A DNA stretch of 43,006 nucleotides from Oscillospiraceae bacterium. GTDB taxonomy: Bacteria > Bacillota > Clostridia > Oscillospirales > Ruminococcaceae. The notes beneath the pieces were generated by a model. That model saw nothing but the letters and a program-made list of their open reading frames with translations. It made no database searches and was not told the DNA's origin. Location of the stretch: the NCBI GenBank assembly GCA_900768705.1, contig CAAGEB010000024.1, positions 1 to 43,006 on the forward strand. Direction: 5' to 3'. This document shows, one piece after another, positions 7,560-16,215 of this stretch (positions are counted from its first letter, which is position 1; each line of letters starts with the position of its first letter). The position numbers and the translations under genes are program-made.

Positions 7560-8990
7560 TCAGAAATTAAAGTAAAGGAACGGATTATAGCTTGATGTGG
7601 CGATAAACGCAACGCAAATCAGCAGAACGCAGGTCTGAATTACGGGGTATCCGTACATAACCCATTTCGGAGCTTTGTCCTTGATTTTGCCGCTGATGAT
7701 TTTCAGGGCGTCGGAGCTGCCGAATATTGCCAGAGCAAAGATAATGCCGTAGTTTACGAACGCATTGAGCGCAGTGCTGTCGGCAAATATACCGTTTGCA
7801 CCGAACATTGCCCCGATATATCCGAATACAGTGCTGAACATAACGCCGATATCCACCGTTCCTGCCGGAACGCCATCAAACATTATCCAGCCGAACACCA
7901 CAAGAACAAAGGTGTACAGCCAGCTTACCCAACCGGGTATTTTTTCCAGCCATTTTCCGAGGAACAGCTTTTCAAGAACTATCAATATTCCGAAGTAAGC
8001 TCCCCACAGCATAAAGTTCCAGGAAGCTCCGTGCCAGAAGCCTGTAATCGTCCACACTATCAGCAGGTTAATAACTGTCCTTGCGGTGCCTTTGCGGTTG
8101 CCGCCGAGAGGAATATAGACATAGCTTTTAAACCATTCTCCCAGCGTTATATGCCAGCGCCGCCAGAATTCGGAGATACTGTGGGACATATATGGGTAGT
8201 TGAAGTTTTCGGGGAAATTGAAGCCCATCATCTTTCCCAGACCTATTGCCATATCGGAGTAACCCGAAAAGTCAAAATATATCTGAAATGTGAAGGCAAG
8301 AATTCCCAGCCAGGCGGTGCAGGCGGAAAGCTGACCAATTTCCATTGCTTTTATTTCCGTCCAGAGTGCGCCGATAGTATTGGCAATCAGCACCTTTTTT
8401 CCCAGTCCGGTAATAAAGCGGGAGATACCCTGCGCCAGACAGCTTTCGTCAACAACTCTGTTGTCGATTTCATTCTGAATATCCTCATAGCGGACAATCG
8501 GTCCTGCCACAATCTGCGGGAACAGTGTTACGAAAGCCATAAAGCTGACGGCGTTTTTCTGAACCTTGATTTTGCGGCGGTACAGATCAATGGTATAGGA
8601 CATTGACTGGAATGTAAAGAAGCTGATTCCGATGGGCAAAGGTAGATTGGGGTTGGGAATGTTTAATCCGAACCATGAATTGAAGGATTCTATGAAAAAG
8701 CCCAGATATTTGAATGTTCCCAACAGACCCAAATTCATTACCAGTGAAACAATAAGACATATTTTGCGGATTGTGGGACGGTCGTCATATTTTGCAATAA
8801 TCCGTCCTGCGGTATAGTCGATAAAGGTGGAGGCAATCATTGCCAGAACATATATCGGCTCTCCCCACGCATAGAAAATAAGCCCTGTGATGAGTATTAC
8901 AACATTTTTTGCTTTCTTTGGAACAAGATAATATACCAGAAGCGTTAACGGCAAAAATGCAAATAAAAATGTGAGACTGGAAAAAACCAT
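7560..8990 (-). CDS. MBOAT family O-acyltransferase (AlgI/PatA-like)
   Basis: A 476-residue polytopic membrane protein of the MBOAT family with about ten or more hydrophobic segments. The family signature is clear: FDFSGYSDMAIGLGKMMGF, FWRRWHITLGEWFKSYVYIPLGG and WTITGFWHGASWNFMLWG, the last holding the conserved membrane His. Such enzymes pass acyl groups, usually acetyl, across the membrane to an acceptor such as a cell-wall polysaccharide. The DHHW gene follows directly, as in other AlgI-type pairs. No alginate or capsule synthesis genes lie nearby. AGGGGG precedes the ATG, and a terminator-like hairpin ends 15 nt upstream of that start, which may limit read-through from rnmV. Confidence 0.92.
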   Translation of the reverse strand: MVFSSLTFLFAFLPLTLLVYYLVPKKAKNVVILITGLIFYAWGEPIYVLAMIASTFIDYTAGRIIAKYDDRPTIRKICLIVSLVMNLGLLGTFKYLGFFIESFNSWFGLNIPNPNLPLPIGISFFTFQSMSYTIDLYRRKIKVQKNAVSFMAFVTLFPQIVAGPIVRYEDIQNEIDNRVVDESCLAQGISRFITGLGKKVLIANTIGALWTEIKAMEIGQLSACTAWLGILAFTFQIYFDFSGYSDMAIGLGKMMGFNFPENFNYPYMSHSISEFWRRWHITLGEWFKSYVYIPLGGNRKGTARTVINLLIVWTITGFWHGASWNFMLWGAYFGILIVLEKLFLGKWLEKIPGWVSWLYTFVLVVFGWIMFDGVPAGTVDIGVMFSTVFGYIGAMFGANGIFADSTALNAFVNYGIIFALAIFGSSDALKIISGKIKDKAPKWVMYGYPVIQTCVLLICVAFIATSSYNPFLYFNF

Positions 8991-9004
8991 TATAAACCCC
9001 CTTT

Positions 9005-9046
9005 TTTATAAAAATCGGCACAGTGAACACCCAGCATACTGCGCCG
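9005..9046 (-). terminator. Intrinsic terminator downstream of rnmV
   Basis: On the minus strand CGGCGCAGT (9046-9038) pairs with ACTGTGCCG (9024-9016), nine pairs including one G-U, and is followed by ATTTTTATA. It closes the alaS-rnmV gene group or acts as an attenuator just before the MBOAT gene. Confidence 0.75.
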
Positions 9047-9059
9047 AATAAAACACCCT

Positions 9060-9632
9060 TTATAACTTTAAAAATTCGTCCCGTGTGTACATTATATTCA
9101 GGACCTCCAGCAGCATATTAGCGGAAAGCCGTCCCGGCAGTCCTAATTTTCGTGCAAATTCTTTCCGCCGTTCAGCGGAATTTTCTCCTCCCACCAGACC
9201 TAATTCCATTAAATCGGCTTTCGTAATGGGTTCCTTTGGTTTTTCGGGGGAACTATCTGCAAAAACTCCGGCTTTTCGGAATGCCTCCAGCAGAATTTCC
9301 TCGCTCATGCCCTCCACGCCAAGAAGCCCCTGCTTTGAAGGATTTCTTTTACGGCGTTCCTTTCCCTCAATATCGGGAATATACACATTAATAATTTCTC
9401 CCTCAGTGACAATACTCCGCAGTCTGCTTCGAATTTGAAAGCCTGCGCTGTCGCTGTCGGTGAGAATAATCATTCCGCTTTTGAGTGCAAGAGCCTTTAT
9501 CAGCTCGGCGGTGTCCTTGTCTTTGTACAGTCCAAAGCCGTTTGTGGGAATAATCACAGCGTCCACAATGTTGGACAAGGTGATTTTGTCGTACTTTCCT
9601 TCAACTATTATTGCCTGTTTTATCTTAATCAT
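9060..9632 (-). CDS. rnmV: Ribonuclease M5
   Basis: A 190-residue Toprim-domain nuclease that matures 5S rRNA in Firmicutes. Visible motifs are VEGKYDKI near the start (metal-binding Glu), ILTDSDSAGFQIRSRLR (the Toprim DxD) and GKERRKRNPSKQGLLGVEG, which is typical of RNase M5 rather than primases. The length fits the family. The ATG follows AGAGGTGA. That ribosome binding site can pair with an ACCTCTAAA block 56 nt upstream in the leader (see the separate entry). It lies 88 nt after holA on the same strand and is followed by a terminator. Often rnmV neighbours ksgA; here it does not. Confidence 0.93.
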   Translation of the reverse strand: MIKIKQAIIVEGKYDKITLSNIVDAVIIPTNGFGLYKDKDTAELIKALALKSGMIILTDSDSAGFQIRSRLRSIVTEGEIINVYIPDIEGKERRKRNPSKQGLLGVEGMSEEILLEAFRKAGVFADSSPEKPKEPITKADLMELGLVGGENSAERRKEFARKLGLPGRLSANMLLEVLNIMYTRDEFLKL

Positions 9633-9638
9633 AAGCTC

Positions 9639-9712
9639 ACCTCTAAAAACCCCTTGTGAGCAAAGCTGTGCAGTTTATGCCATTTCTGCTCTTTACAACA
9701 TTATTTAGAGGT
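9639..9712 (-). promoter_or_regulatory. Inverted repeat covering the rnmV ribosome binding site
   Basis: In the minus-strand RNA, ACCUCUAAA (9712-9704) is perfectly complementary to UUUAGAGGU (9647-9639), and the second arm contains the AGAGGU Shine-Dalgarno of rnmV. The 56-nt loop has no clear inner structure. It could hide the ribosome binding site and so control rnmV translation; this is inference from pairing alone. Confidence 0.4.
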
Positions 9713-9720
9713 TCCCATAA

Positions 9721-10788
9721 CTATTTTTTTAAAGTAGCAATATCGGCGATAGCCTGTTCCACCAGCGTTCTCCTGTCCGCTTTCGAGGAATTCAGCAGCT
9801 TGTTTGTGCGATACAGAACGGTAATACAGTCGTTCAGGTATCGGATATCGAGATTTTTTACGCTGCCATAGGCTTTTTGCATAATGAATGAGCGGTTTGG
9901 CGGATATCTGAAAGCAGCTGCGGTTTCACTGTAATTTTTCTTCGCCAGCTGTCCCAGCTTTGCATGATACAGATCCACAAAATGCCCCGTAAGTGCCGCA
10001 AAAATAGCATGGGGCTCATACTGCTGCAAAATGAGGTCGTTAATTATTTCGTAGGCATTTGCCGTTCGTCCCGCAAAAAGTGCCTCGGCAAGAGAATAAA
10101 CGCTTGCATTTACAGGCTTGGGAGTGATGAAGTCAATATCTTCCCGGGTGATTTCGCCTGTCTGACGGTAGGAGCAGAGCTTTTTTATTTCATTCCGCAG
10201 CACCGTAAGGCTTCGCTCGCACTGCTTTGCAAGATATTGAGCATTTTCCGAAGAAATTGTGCAGCCTGCCTTTGAAATTTCCCGTACTGCCTTTTCGGCA
10301 ACCTTGTACTCGGGAAGAAAATCGAATTTAACGGAAACTCCGACTTTTTCAGCCGCAGTAAGCAGCTTTTTCGGCTTAGCCTTGCCTTTTTTCGGATCAA
10401 AAAGCATGGGGTCGATATGTTCCTGACAGATGATCAGCACCGAGGTTTCGGGAACATTTTCTATCATTGACAGGTAAGCCTTCTGCTCGTTTGACTTTTT
10501 ATCGTCGTCATTAAGAGAATCGGGATCCAGATCCTCAATCAGCACGCACTTATATTCGGACATTATTGGAATGCTGTCCAGAAAAACGGCAGCCTCGTCC
10601 GCTTTTGGCGGATTGCGGTAGCGGATAAAATTCAGATCCCGGAATTCCTCCGGTACAGCCGCTTCAATAATCCGATCCCGGAAAAAATGTATCAGAAAAT
10701 CTTCTTCGCCGTAAAGAAAATACACCCGTGAAAGATTTCCCGATTTCAGCTCGGAACGAAGCTGCGCTTCGGATATTCTTCCTGTCAT
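9721..10788 (-). CDS. holA: DNA polymerase III subunit delta
   Basis: A 355-residue clamp-loader subunit that opens the sliding clamp for loading onto DNA. The N-terminus has the expected VYFLYGEEDFLI (a P-loop-like remnant without Walker function), followed by the AAA+-like fold with FLDSIPIMSEYKCVLIEDLD. The middle helical part has SENAQYLAKQCERSLTVLRNEIKKL, and the C-terminal collar domain follows with SVYSLAEALFAGRTANA. The length is standard for Firmicutes HolA. Its ATG overlaps the HIT gene stop by one base (TAATG), so the pair is translationally coupled. Placement after alaS and a HIT gene is compatible with one housekeeping operon. Confidence 0.93.
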   Translation of the reverse strand: MTGRISEAQLRSELKSGNLSRVYFLYGEEDFLIHFFRDRIIEAAVPEEFRDLNFIRYRNPPKADEAAVFLDSIPIMSEYKCVLIEDLDPDSLNDDDKKSNEQKAYLSMIENVPETSVLIICQEHIDPMLFDPKKGKAKPKKLLTAAEKVGVSVKFDFLPEYKVAEKAVREISKAGCTISSENAQYLAKQCERSLTVLRNEIKKLCSYRQTGEITREDIDFITPKPVNASVYSLAEALFAGRTANAYEIINDLILQQYEPHAIFAALTGHFVDLYHAKLGQLAKKNYSETAAAFRYPPNRSFIMQKAYGSVKNLDIRYLNDCITVLYRTNKLLNSSKADRRTLVEQAIADIATLKK

Positions 10789-11132
10789 TATGCCATTTTA
10801 GGGTTCAGCTTTTCGCCGCCCAGAATATGGAAATGGAGATGGCGGACAGTCTGACCACCGTCCTCGCCCACATTGGATACTACCCGATAGCCATTGGAAA
10901 GACCTTCCTTGCGGGCAATTTCGGCAATCTTGGTGAATATATGGGAAACAACCGCCGAATTATTTTCGTCCAGTTCGTCCACTCCTCCGATATGATCCTT
11001 GGGAATTACCAGAATATGAACCGGAGCCATAGGGTTTATATCACGGAAAGCAAGGATCTTATCGTCCTCGTAAACCTTGGTGGAGGGAATTTCTCCCTTG
11101 ATAATCTTGCAGAACAAGCATTCGTCAGCCAT
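10788..11132 (-). CDS. HIT family nucleotide-binding protein (HinT-like)
   Basis: A 114-residue protein of the histidine triad superfamily, HINT branch. The catalytic motif HLHFHIL near the C-terminus and the N-terminal CLFCKIIKGEIPS with a zinc-type Cys pair are both intact, as is PVHILVIPKDHI. These proteins hydrolyse AMP-linked compounds such as adenosine phosphoramidates; a link with aminoacyl-AMP by-products fits its position 11 nt after alaS, but that is inference. AAGGAG precedes the ATG. The stop overlaps the holA start by one base. Confidence 0.93.
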   Translation of the reverse strand: MADECLFCKIIKGEIPSTKVYEDDKILAFRDINPMAPVHILVIPKDHIGGVDELDENNSAVVSHIFTKIAEIARKEGLSNGYRVVSNVGEDGGQTVRHLHFHILGGEKLNPKMA

Positions 11133-11143
11133 AATTACGCTCC

Positions 11144-13789
11144 TTACTTAACATACTTTGCCAGAATTTCTTCGGCAGCCTTGAGAGCTTCGGGAAGCTT
11201 TGATGCGTCGGGAACACCTGCCATAGCCTGATCCGGTTTTCCGCCGCCCTTACCCCCTGCCACGGCAGCAATTTCACGAACCAGAGTACCCGCATTTGCT
11301 CCCTTTGCCACAGCGGATTTGCTGCATTTGCAGAGGATATTGCTTTTACCCTCGTTGGTTCCCGCAAGCACGGCAACGAAGCAGTCGAATTTGTCGGCAA
11401 GGCTGTCGCCGACCTTGCGCAGTCCGTCCGCACCCATACCTGTGAGATTAGCGCAGATGAGCTTCACGCCGCCGATTTCGGGAGTGTTTTCGCCGATAGA
11501 ACCAAGCTGTGCGTTGGCGGAAGCCTGCTCCATACTTTCGATCTTCTTGTCCTTCTCACGCAGTTCAGCAACTATGGATTCACAGCGGTAAACCAGATCG
11601 TTGGGATTCTGGAGCTTCAATGCCTCCGCCGCCCTGTTGATGGTTAACTTCATAGAATTGAGTATATCAAGGACATTCACACCGGTTACAGCCTCGATAC
11701 GCCTTACGCCGCTGGAAACAGATGACTCGGAAACTATTTTGAAAAGACCTGCCTGAGCGGAATTTTTAAGGTGTGTACCGCCGCAGAATTCAGTGGAACA
11801 GTCACCTACGGAAACAACCCGTACCACATCGCCGTATTTCTCGCCGAACAGTGCCATTGCGCCCTTTTTCTTTGCTTCTTCGATAGGAAGTACTTCTGTA
11901 ACAACGGGAACAGCCGCCATTATTACCTTATTGACATAATCCTCGATTTTCGCCAGCTCATCGGGAGTAACTGCGCTGAAATGGCTGAAGTCGAAACGGC
12001 AGCGGTAGGGATCAACATAAGATCCGCTCTGGTGAACATGATCGCCGAGAACATGACGGAGAGCCGCCTGGAGGATATGTGCGCAGGTGTGGTTGCGCTG
12101 GGTTGCAGCACGCTTCTCGGCGTCAACCTTAGCAAGCACCTCTTCGCCGGCTGCAAACCCGCCGCTTACTACCTTGCCGTTGCAGATGAATGCGCCATTG
12201 GTAAGCTTCTGGGTGTCTGTCACCTCGATAACATTGTCGCCGTTGGAGATAGTGCCGCAGTCGCCGACCTGACCGCCCATTTCCGCATAGAAAGGCGTGT
12301 TTTCAATGATAACCGAAACATCGTCGCCCTCTTCGCAAAGCTCTGAAACTGCGCCGTCCTTTACAATGGCAAGCAGCTTTGAAGTGCTTTCGAGAGTATC
12401 ATAGCCGACGAAATTAGTGGTATAAGCGTCCAGCTCGGAGTTTTTAGCGTTATCCCAGCCGCCGCCAAGCTTTTTGTTTGCACGGGCGGTTTCCTTCTGA
12501 ATCTTCATACACTGATGGAAGCCCTCTTCATCTGCGGAAAGTCCTTTTTCTGCCAGAATTTCCTTGGTAAGATCAAGCGGGAAGCCATAGGTGTCGTGCA
12601 GCTTGAAAACATCTTCTCCGGGGAGAACTTTTTCGCCCTTTGAAATTAGATTGTCAATCATTTCTCCGAGAATTTCGGTACCCTTGTCAATAGTTTTGGC
12701 AAAGCTTTCTTCCTCGGTCCGGATAACCTTCTTGATGTATGCACGCTTTTCAGCAAGCTCCGGATATGCAGAGAGGTTTTCATCGATAACAGTATCGCAT
12801 ACCTCATACAGGAAAGGCTTGGTATAACCCAGCAGGCGTCCGTGACGAGCTGCACGGCGGAGCAGTCTGCGAAGTACATAGCCTCTTCCCTCGTTGGAGG
12901 GGAGAACGCCGTCTCCAACCATAAATGTAGTACTTCTGATGTGGTCTGTAATTACACGGATAGAAATATCCTTCTGTTCGTCGTCGTGATAATTTACGCC
13001 GACTGTTGAGCAGATTTTGCCCATAATATTGCGAACGGTATCAACCTCAAACAGGTTATCCACATCCTGCATTACGCAGGCAAGACGCTCAAGCCCCATA
13101 CCCGTATCTATATTCTTGGTTGCCAGCTGAGTATAGTTGCCCTTTCCGTCGTTGTCAAACTGAGTAAATACATTGTTCCATATCTCAATGATACGGTCGC
13201 AGTCGCCCACTTCCTCAAAATTGTCCTGACCGATGTGGTCGAAATGACCATACTTCTCACCGCGGTCGTAGTGGATTTCCGAGCAGGGACCGCAGGGACC
13301 GCTTCCATGCTCCCAGAAGTTGTCCTTTTTGCCAAGCTTGATGATTCGCTCCCTCGGAACGCCTACCTCGTTTGCCCAGATATCGCCTGCCTCATTGTCT
13401 TCTTCGTAAATTGTGACCCACAGACGCTCGGGCGGGATTTCCAGAACCTTTGTGAGATACTCCCACGCCCAAGCTATAGCTTCGTGCTTGAAGTAGTCTC
13501 CAAAGGAAAAATTGCCCAGCATTTCAAAATAAGTACCGTGACGAGCGGTTTTGCCTACATTTTCAATATCGGGAGTGCGGATACATTTCTGGCAGGTAGT
13601 AACCCGATGACAGGGCGGTTCCTCAATGCCCTGAAAATACTTTTTCAGCGGCGTCATTCCCGCATTTATCAGCAGAATAGAGTTGTCACCCTGCGGTACA
13701 AGGGGGAAGCTCTGCATACGAAGATGTCCTTTAGATTCAAAAAAGCTGAGATAGCTTTCTCTGAGTTCGTTTAAACCCATCCATTTCAT
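11144..13789 (-). CDS. alaS: Alanine--tRNA ligase
   Basis: An 881-residue class II aminoacyl-tRNA synthetase that charges tRNA-Ala. The N-terminal catalytic domain has ESKGH, INAGMTPLKKYFQG, CQKCIRTPDIENVG, RHGTYFEMLGNFSFGDYFK and GMGLERLACV. The editing domain has NHTCAHILQAAL and CGGTHLKNSAQAGLFKI (zinc ligands). The C-terminal C-Ala region is Gly-rich and contains GGKGGGKPDQAMAG. The upstream open frame is rejected in favour of the ATG at 13789, which follows AAGGACGG and matches the family start. A promoter lies at 13866-13893. The leader is only about 70 nt and shows no T-box. The HIT gene and holA follow closely. Confidence 0.97.
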   Translation of the reverse strand: MKWMGLNELRESYLSFFESKGHLRMQSFPLVPQGDNSILLINAGMTPLKKYFQGIEEPPCHRVTTCQKCIRTPDIENVGKTARHGTYFEMLGNFSFGDYFKHEAIAWAWEYLTKVLEIPPERLWVTIYEEDNEAGDIWANEVGVPRERIIKLGKKDNFWEHGSGPCGPCSEIHYDRGEKYGHFDHIGQDNFEEVGDCDRIIEIWNNVFTQFDNDGKGNYTQLATKNIDTGMGLERLACVMQDVDNLFEVDTVRNIMGKICSTVGVNYHDDEQKDISIRVITDHIRSTTFMVGDGVLPSNEGRGYVLRRLLRRAARHGRLLGYTKPFLYEVCDTVIDENLSAYPELAEKRAYIKKVIRTEEESFAKTIDKGTEILGEMIDNLISKGEKVLPGEDVFKLHDTYGFPLDLTKEILAEKGLSADEEGFHQCMKIQKETARANKKLGGGWDNAKNSELDAYTTNFVGYDTLESTSKLLAIVKDGAVSELCEEGDDVSVIIENTPFYAEMGGQVGDCGTISNGDNVIEVTDTQKLTNGAFICNGKVVSGGFAAGEEVLAKVDAEKRAATQRNHTCAHILQAALRHVLGDHVHQSGSYVDPYRCRFDFSHFSAVTPDELAKIEDYVNKVIMAAVPVVTEVLPIEEAKKKGAMALFGEKYGDVVRVVSVGDCSTEFCGGTHLKNSAQAGLFKIVSESSVSSGVRRIEAVTGVNVLDILNSMKLTINRAAEALKLQNPNDLVYRCESIVAELREKDKKIESMEQASANAQLGSIGENTPEIGGVKLICANLTGMGADGLRKVGDSLADKFDCFVAVLAGTNEGKSNILCKCSKSAVAKGANAGTLVREIAAVAGGKGGGKPDQAMAGVPDASKLPEALKAAEEILAKYVK

Positions 13790-13865
13790 ATAATTGTCCG
13801 TCCTTATGATAAAAATTCCGGCTGATCCGGTTATTTTCCTTGCGAATATAAACGCATACATTTTT

Positions 13866-13912
13866 ATTATAACTCATTTTCGGAAAAAGTCAAGTGGTAA
13901 ATGGTAATTTAC
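13866..13912 (-). promoter_or_regulatory. alaS promoter and upstream inverted repeat
   Basis: On the minus strand TTGACT (13893-13888) and TATAAT (13871-13866) are 16 bp apart. Directly upstream of the -35 box is the inverted repeat GTAAAT-GGTA-ATTTAC (13897-13912), a possible operator. Confidence 0.75.
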
Positions 13913-13994
13913 GCTGTTTTGGCTTTATTTTCGGCAAAATAACCGAGTTTGTATTATTTTCCGATTTGGTGAAATAGGGCTTTTGGCGGAGAAC

Positions 13995-14022
13995 AAAAAG
14001 CCCGGAAGCCGAAGCTTCCGGG
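13995..14022 (-). terminator. Intrinsic terminator of the GGDEF gene
   Basis: CCCGGAAGC (14001-14009) pairs with GCTTCCGGG (14014-14022) around a CGAA loop on the plus strand. On the minus strand the stem is followed by CTTTTTGTTC. It lies 7 nt after the stop of the gene ending at 14029. Confidence 0.92.
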
Positions 14023-14028
14023 AAATTA

Positions 14029-15981
14029 CTATCTTTGGTTCGGATCTATACCGAGGGAGATCTTCATTTTCACTTTTTCTCCGTACATCATCTTATCTGC
14101 GGAGGAAAGGATTTTGTCCGGGTCAAGATCGTCCTGTGCGTGACAAACGCAGTATCCTACCGGCATACTTACTTTGTAGGGCTTGTCTGATGTTTTATTG
14201 TATTCGTCCAGATATTTATTAAGATCCGAACGCATCTGTTCAAGCAGATTTTCGTTCAGATGTCCGACGGCAACCTTGACAAATTCATCTCCGCCGATAC
14301 GGAAATTCTTCTCGTTGTCCGCTCCCGGGATACTTACGCTGGAAATAGCCTCCGCAGCGGTTTTAATCAATTCGTCGCCCTCGTTGTGACCGTATGTATC
14401 ATTGACGGATTTCAGTCCGTTAAGATCACCCAGCACAACCACTGCGTCAATTTCGTCTCTTTTAGCGTTTTTCAGCAAATCCGGAAGCATTTTGTTGAAG
14501 GCATTTCTGTTGTACAGCTCTGTCATTTTATCGGTAACGGCGTCCTTCTGAACCTGATCATACAGAGCACGGACATTATTCAGACGCCGCTGAGCCTCAA
14601 TGGCAGTGGATATGTCGTTTATCCAGTAGTCGAAATTCTCATTGGGGGCTTCGAGCCGGTTTCTGTATGTAATCGCCAGAAAACCAAATACTCTGTCACG
14701 GAAATGAAGCGAACGCAGAACATAGGCTGAAGGTTCTCCGTCTCCATTGGTCAGCAGGGGGAATATTTCATTCTTGTCAAAGGTAATTTCATTGCCGACA
14801 TATTTTTCCGCAACACGCTTCTTGTCATACTTTCTGAAATACCTCATCTCCATTTTCTGAGTAAAGCCATTCTGATTATGATCCTCTTCAAGGGAGATTT
14901 TCGGGTCGTCCCAGCCGTCGCACAGACAGATATACACGCCTTCAAACTCGCCGAGATAATAGGTGTTGTTATCTATTGTCCACATCAGGTCGTCGGTATT
15001 GGCAACGGAGGTCAGATCTTCGCTGAGAGTATTGTATTCGGAATAATATGACATACCGCAGTCAATATCGTCGCCTTTCAGAGAAAGAATATCATAGTCG
15101 TCTCCTTCGACGCAGCCGCAGGTCATGGCAAAGTTTTTAATGGTGTCGCAGCTGATATAGCTAAGAGAGGGGGCAGTGCCTTTTTCGATAAGACTGAACA
15201 ATCCTTCACAGGCGGCTCTTCCCACGGAGGTTGTCTGACGGTTTGTGGTGGAGATAAACGGCGCTCTTCCAACGGCTTCCTCAAAGCCTGCCAGCTTCAT
15301 ATCCCTCGGTATATGTATACCCCGCTCCACGCAGGCGGAATAAACGCTTTCTGCCATCTGTCCGCAGGCGCAGCAAATTGCTTCGGGCAGCCCTTTCTCG
15401 GAACTGAGCAGACTGTCAACCACCTCTCTGCCCTTGTTGTACCAGAAATCCCCGTAGTAAATCCTGTCCTCATCAACGGGTATTCCGTGAGCTTCCATTG
15501 CTTCCCTGTAGGCGGCAAGTCGGGCGGTTGCATGGGGATGTCCCTTTACGCCGGTCATATAAGCGATGTCCTTGCAGCCGTGTACTTCGATCATGTGGTT
15601 TACCATTGCTTTGACGACTTCGCCGTCGTTGCAGTAGTAGCAGGGGACGCTTTCGTATTTGTAATCAATTGTTACCAGCGGAATATTCTTTTCACGGGCA
15701 GCCTTGAGCAGTGGGTCGGTGATAATTTCGTCACGCTGATCGAAAATAATTATGTCAGGAATGTAGATAATTCCGGCAAGCTTATCGTAATTTATCAGTG
15801 AATAGATGCTGAGTTCGCCGAGCTTGGACAAATTATCGCCCCGTGGGTGTGATGTCGCAAAAACAACAACATTGTAATTATTGGCGAAAGCTACCTCGTA
15901 TATTCCTTTAAGCAGACCTGCCTGATACTGTTTAGAAGGCTTTGAGAGAATTACGCCGATTATTTTGCGTTCATGACTCAT
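14029..15981 (-). CDS. LacI-type ligand-binding domain fused to GGDEF diguanylate cyclase
   Basis: A 650-residue soluble protein. Residues 1-290 match the periplasmic-binding-like sensor of LacI/GalR regulators (KIIGVILSKPSKQYQAGLLKGIYE, IPRDMKLAGFEE, TTNRQTTSVGRAACEGLF) but the N-terminal DNA-binding helix-turn-helix is absent. A linker domain with a possible second sensory fold spans about 300-480. The C-terminus is a GGDEF domain with DLNGLKSVNDTYGHNEGDELI and an intact RIGGDEF at about 560-566; no RxxD inhibitory site is seen five residues before it. No signal peptide or membrane segment is present, so the ligand is sensed in the cytosol. A product of c-di-GMP is likely; the ligand is unknown. 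It is monocistronic, with a terminator just downstream. Confidence 0.9.
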   Translation of the reverse strand: MSHERKIIGVILSKPSKQYQAGLLKGIYEVAFANNYNVVVFATSHPRGDNLSKLGELSIYSLINYDKLAGIIYIPDIIIFDQRDEIITDPLLKAAREKNIPLVTIDYKYESVPCYYCNDGEVVKAMVNHMIEVHGCKDIAYMTGVKGHPHATARLAAYREAMEAHGIPVDEDRIYYGDFWYNKGREVVDSLLSSEKGLPEAICCACGQMAESVYSACVERGIHIPRDMKLAGFEEAVGRAPFISTTNRQTTSVGRAACEGLFSLIEKGTAPSLSYISCDTIKNFAMTCGCVEGDDYDILSLKGDDIDCGMSYYSEYNTLSEDLTSVANTDDLMWTIDNNTYYLGEFEGVYICLCDGWDDPKISLEEDHNQNGFTQKMEMRYFRKYDKKRVAEKYVGNEITFDKNEIFPLLTNGDGEPSAYVLRSLHFRDRVFGFLAITYRNRLEAPNENFDYWINDISTAIEAQRRLNNVRALYDQVQKDAVTDKMTELYNRNAFNKMLPDLLKNAKRDEIDAVVVLGDLNGLKSVNDTYGHNEGDELIKTAAEAISSVSIPGADNEKNFRIGGDEFVKVAVGHLNENLLEQMRSDLNKYLDEYNKTSDKPYKVSMPVGYCVCHAQDDLDPDKILSSADKMMYGEKVKMKISLGIDPNQR

Positions 15982-16009
15982 AACAATTACATCCTATTCA
16001 ATATCTTAT

Positions 16010-16051
16010 ACTGTACCTTATTGTATATTTACTGTACCTTATTGTATATTT
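16010..16051 (-). repeat. Exact 21-bp tandem duplication at the GGDEF gene start region
   Basis: The 21 bases at 16010-16030 (beginning ACTGTACC) are repeated exactly at 16031-16051. On the minus strand each copy contains ATACAATAAGGTACAGTA. They lie at and just downstream of the likely -10 box, a place where bound proteins would block initiation. Confidence 0.85.
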
Positions 16052-16099
16052 TAACACAAAATAAAGTAGTTGTAAATGGTTTTTGTAAAGTTTACCATT
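16048..16099 (-). promoter_or_regulatory. Promoter of the sugar-binding/GGDEF gene
   Basis: On the minus strand TTTACA (16076-16071) and TAAAAT (16053-16048) are 17 bp apart. The inverted repeat AATGGT (16075-16080) / ACCATT (16094-16099) overlaps and lies upstream of the -35 box. The 21-bp duplication follows. Together these suggest regulated expression; no regulator is identified. Confidence 0.6.
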
Positions 16100-16157
16100 G
16101 CGTTTTTGATATATTTGATATTAATTTTTGATATATCTGCGTTAACATAATAAAAAT

Positions 16158-16181
16158 GCCGCTGTGAAACAACACAGCGGC
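16158..16181 (-). terminator. Terminator of the DUF4870-like gene
   Basis: GCCGCTGTG (16158-16166) pairs with CACAGCGGC (16173-16181) around a 6-nt loop. On the minus strand the stem is followed by ATTTTTATT (16157-16149). Confidence 0.88.
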
Positions 16182-16215
16182 TTAATACTCATCTATAAAT
16201 CCTGCAATCCGTCGA

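Noticed and set aside
13790..13861. N-terminal extension or T-box leader of alaS
   Set aside because: The ribosome binding site and family start support 13789, and the promoter leaves only about 70 nt of leader, too short for a T-box.
16073..16099. Shared operator between alaS and the GGDEF gene (GTAAATGGT in both upstream regions)
   Set aside because: The common part is short and AT-rich, and the arrangement of the inverted arms differs, so chance is likely.
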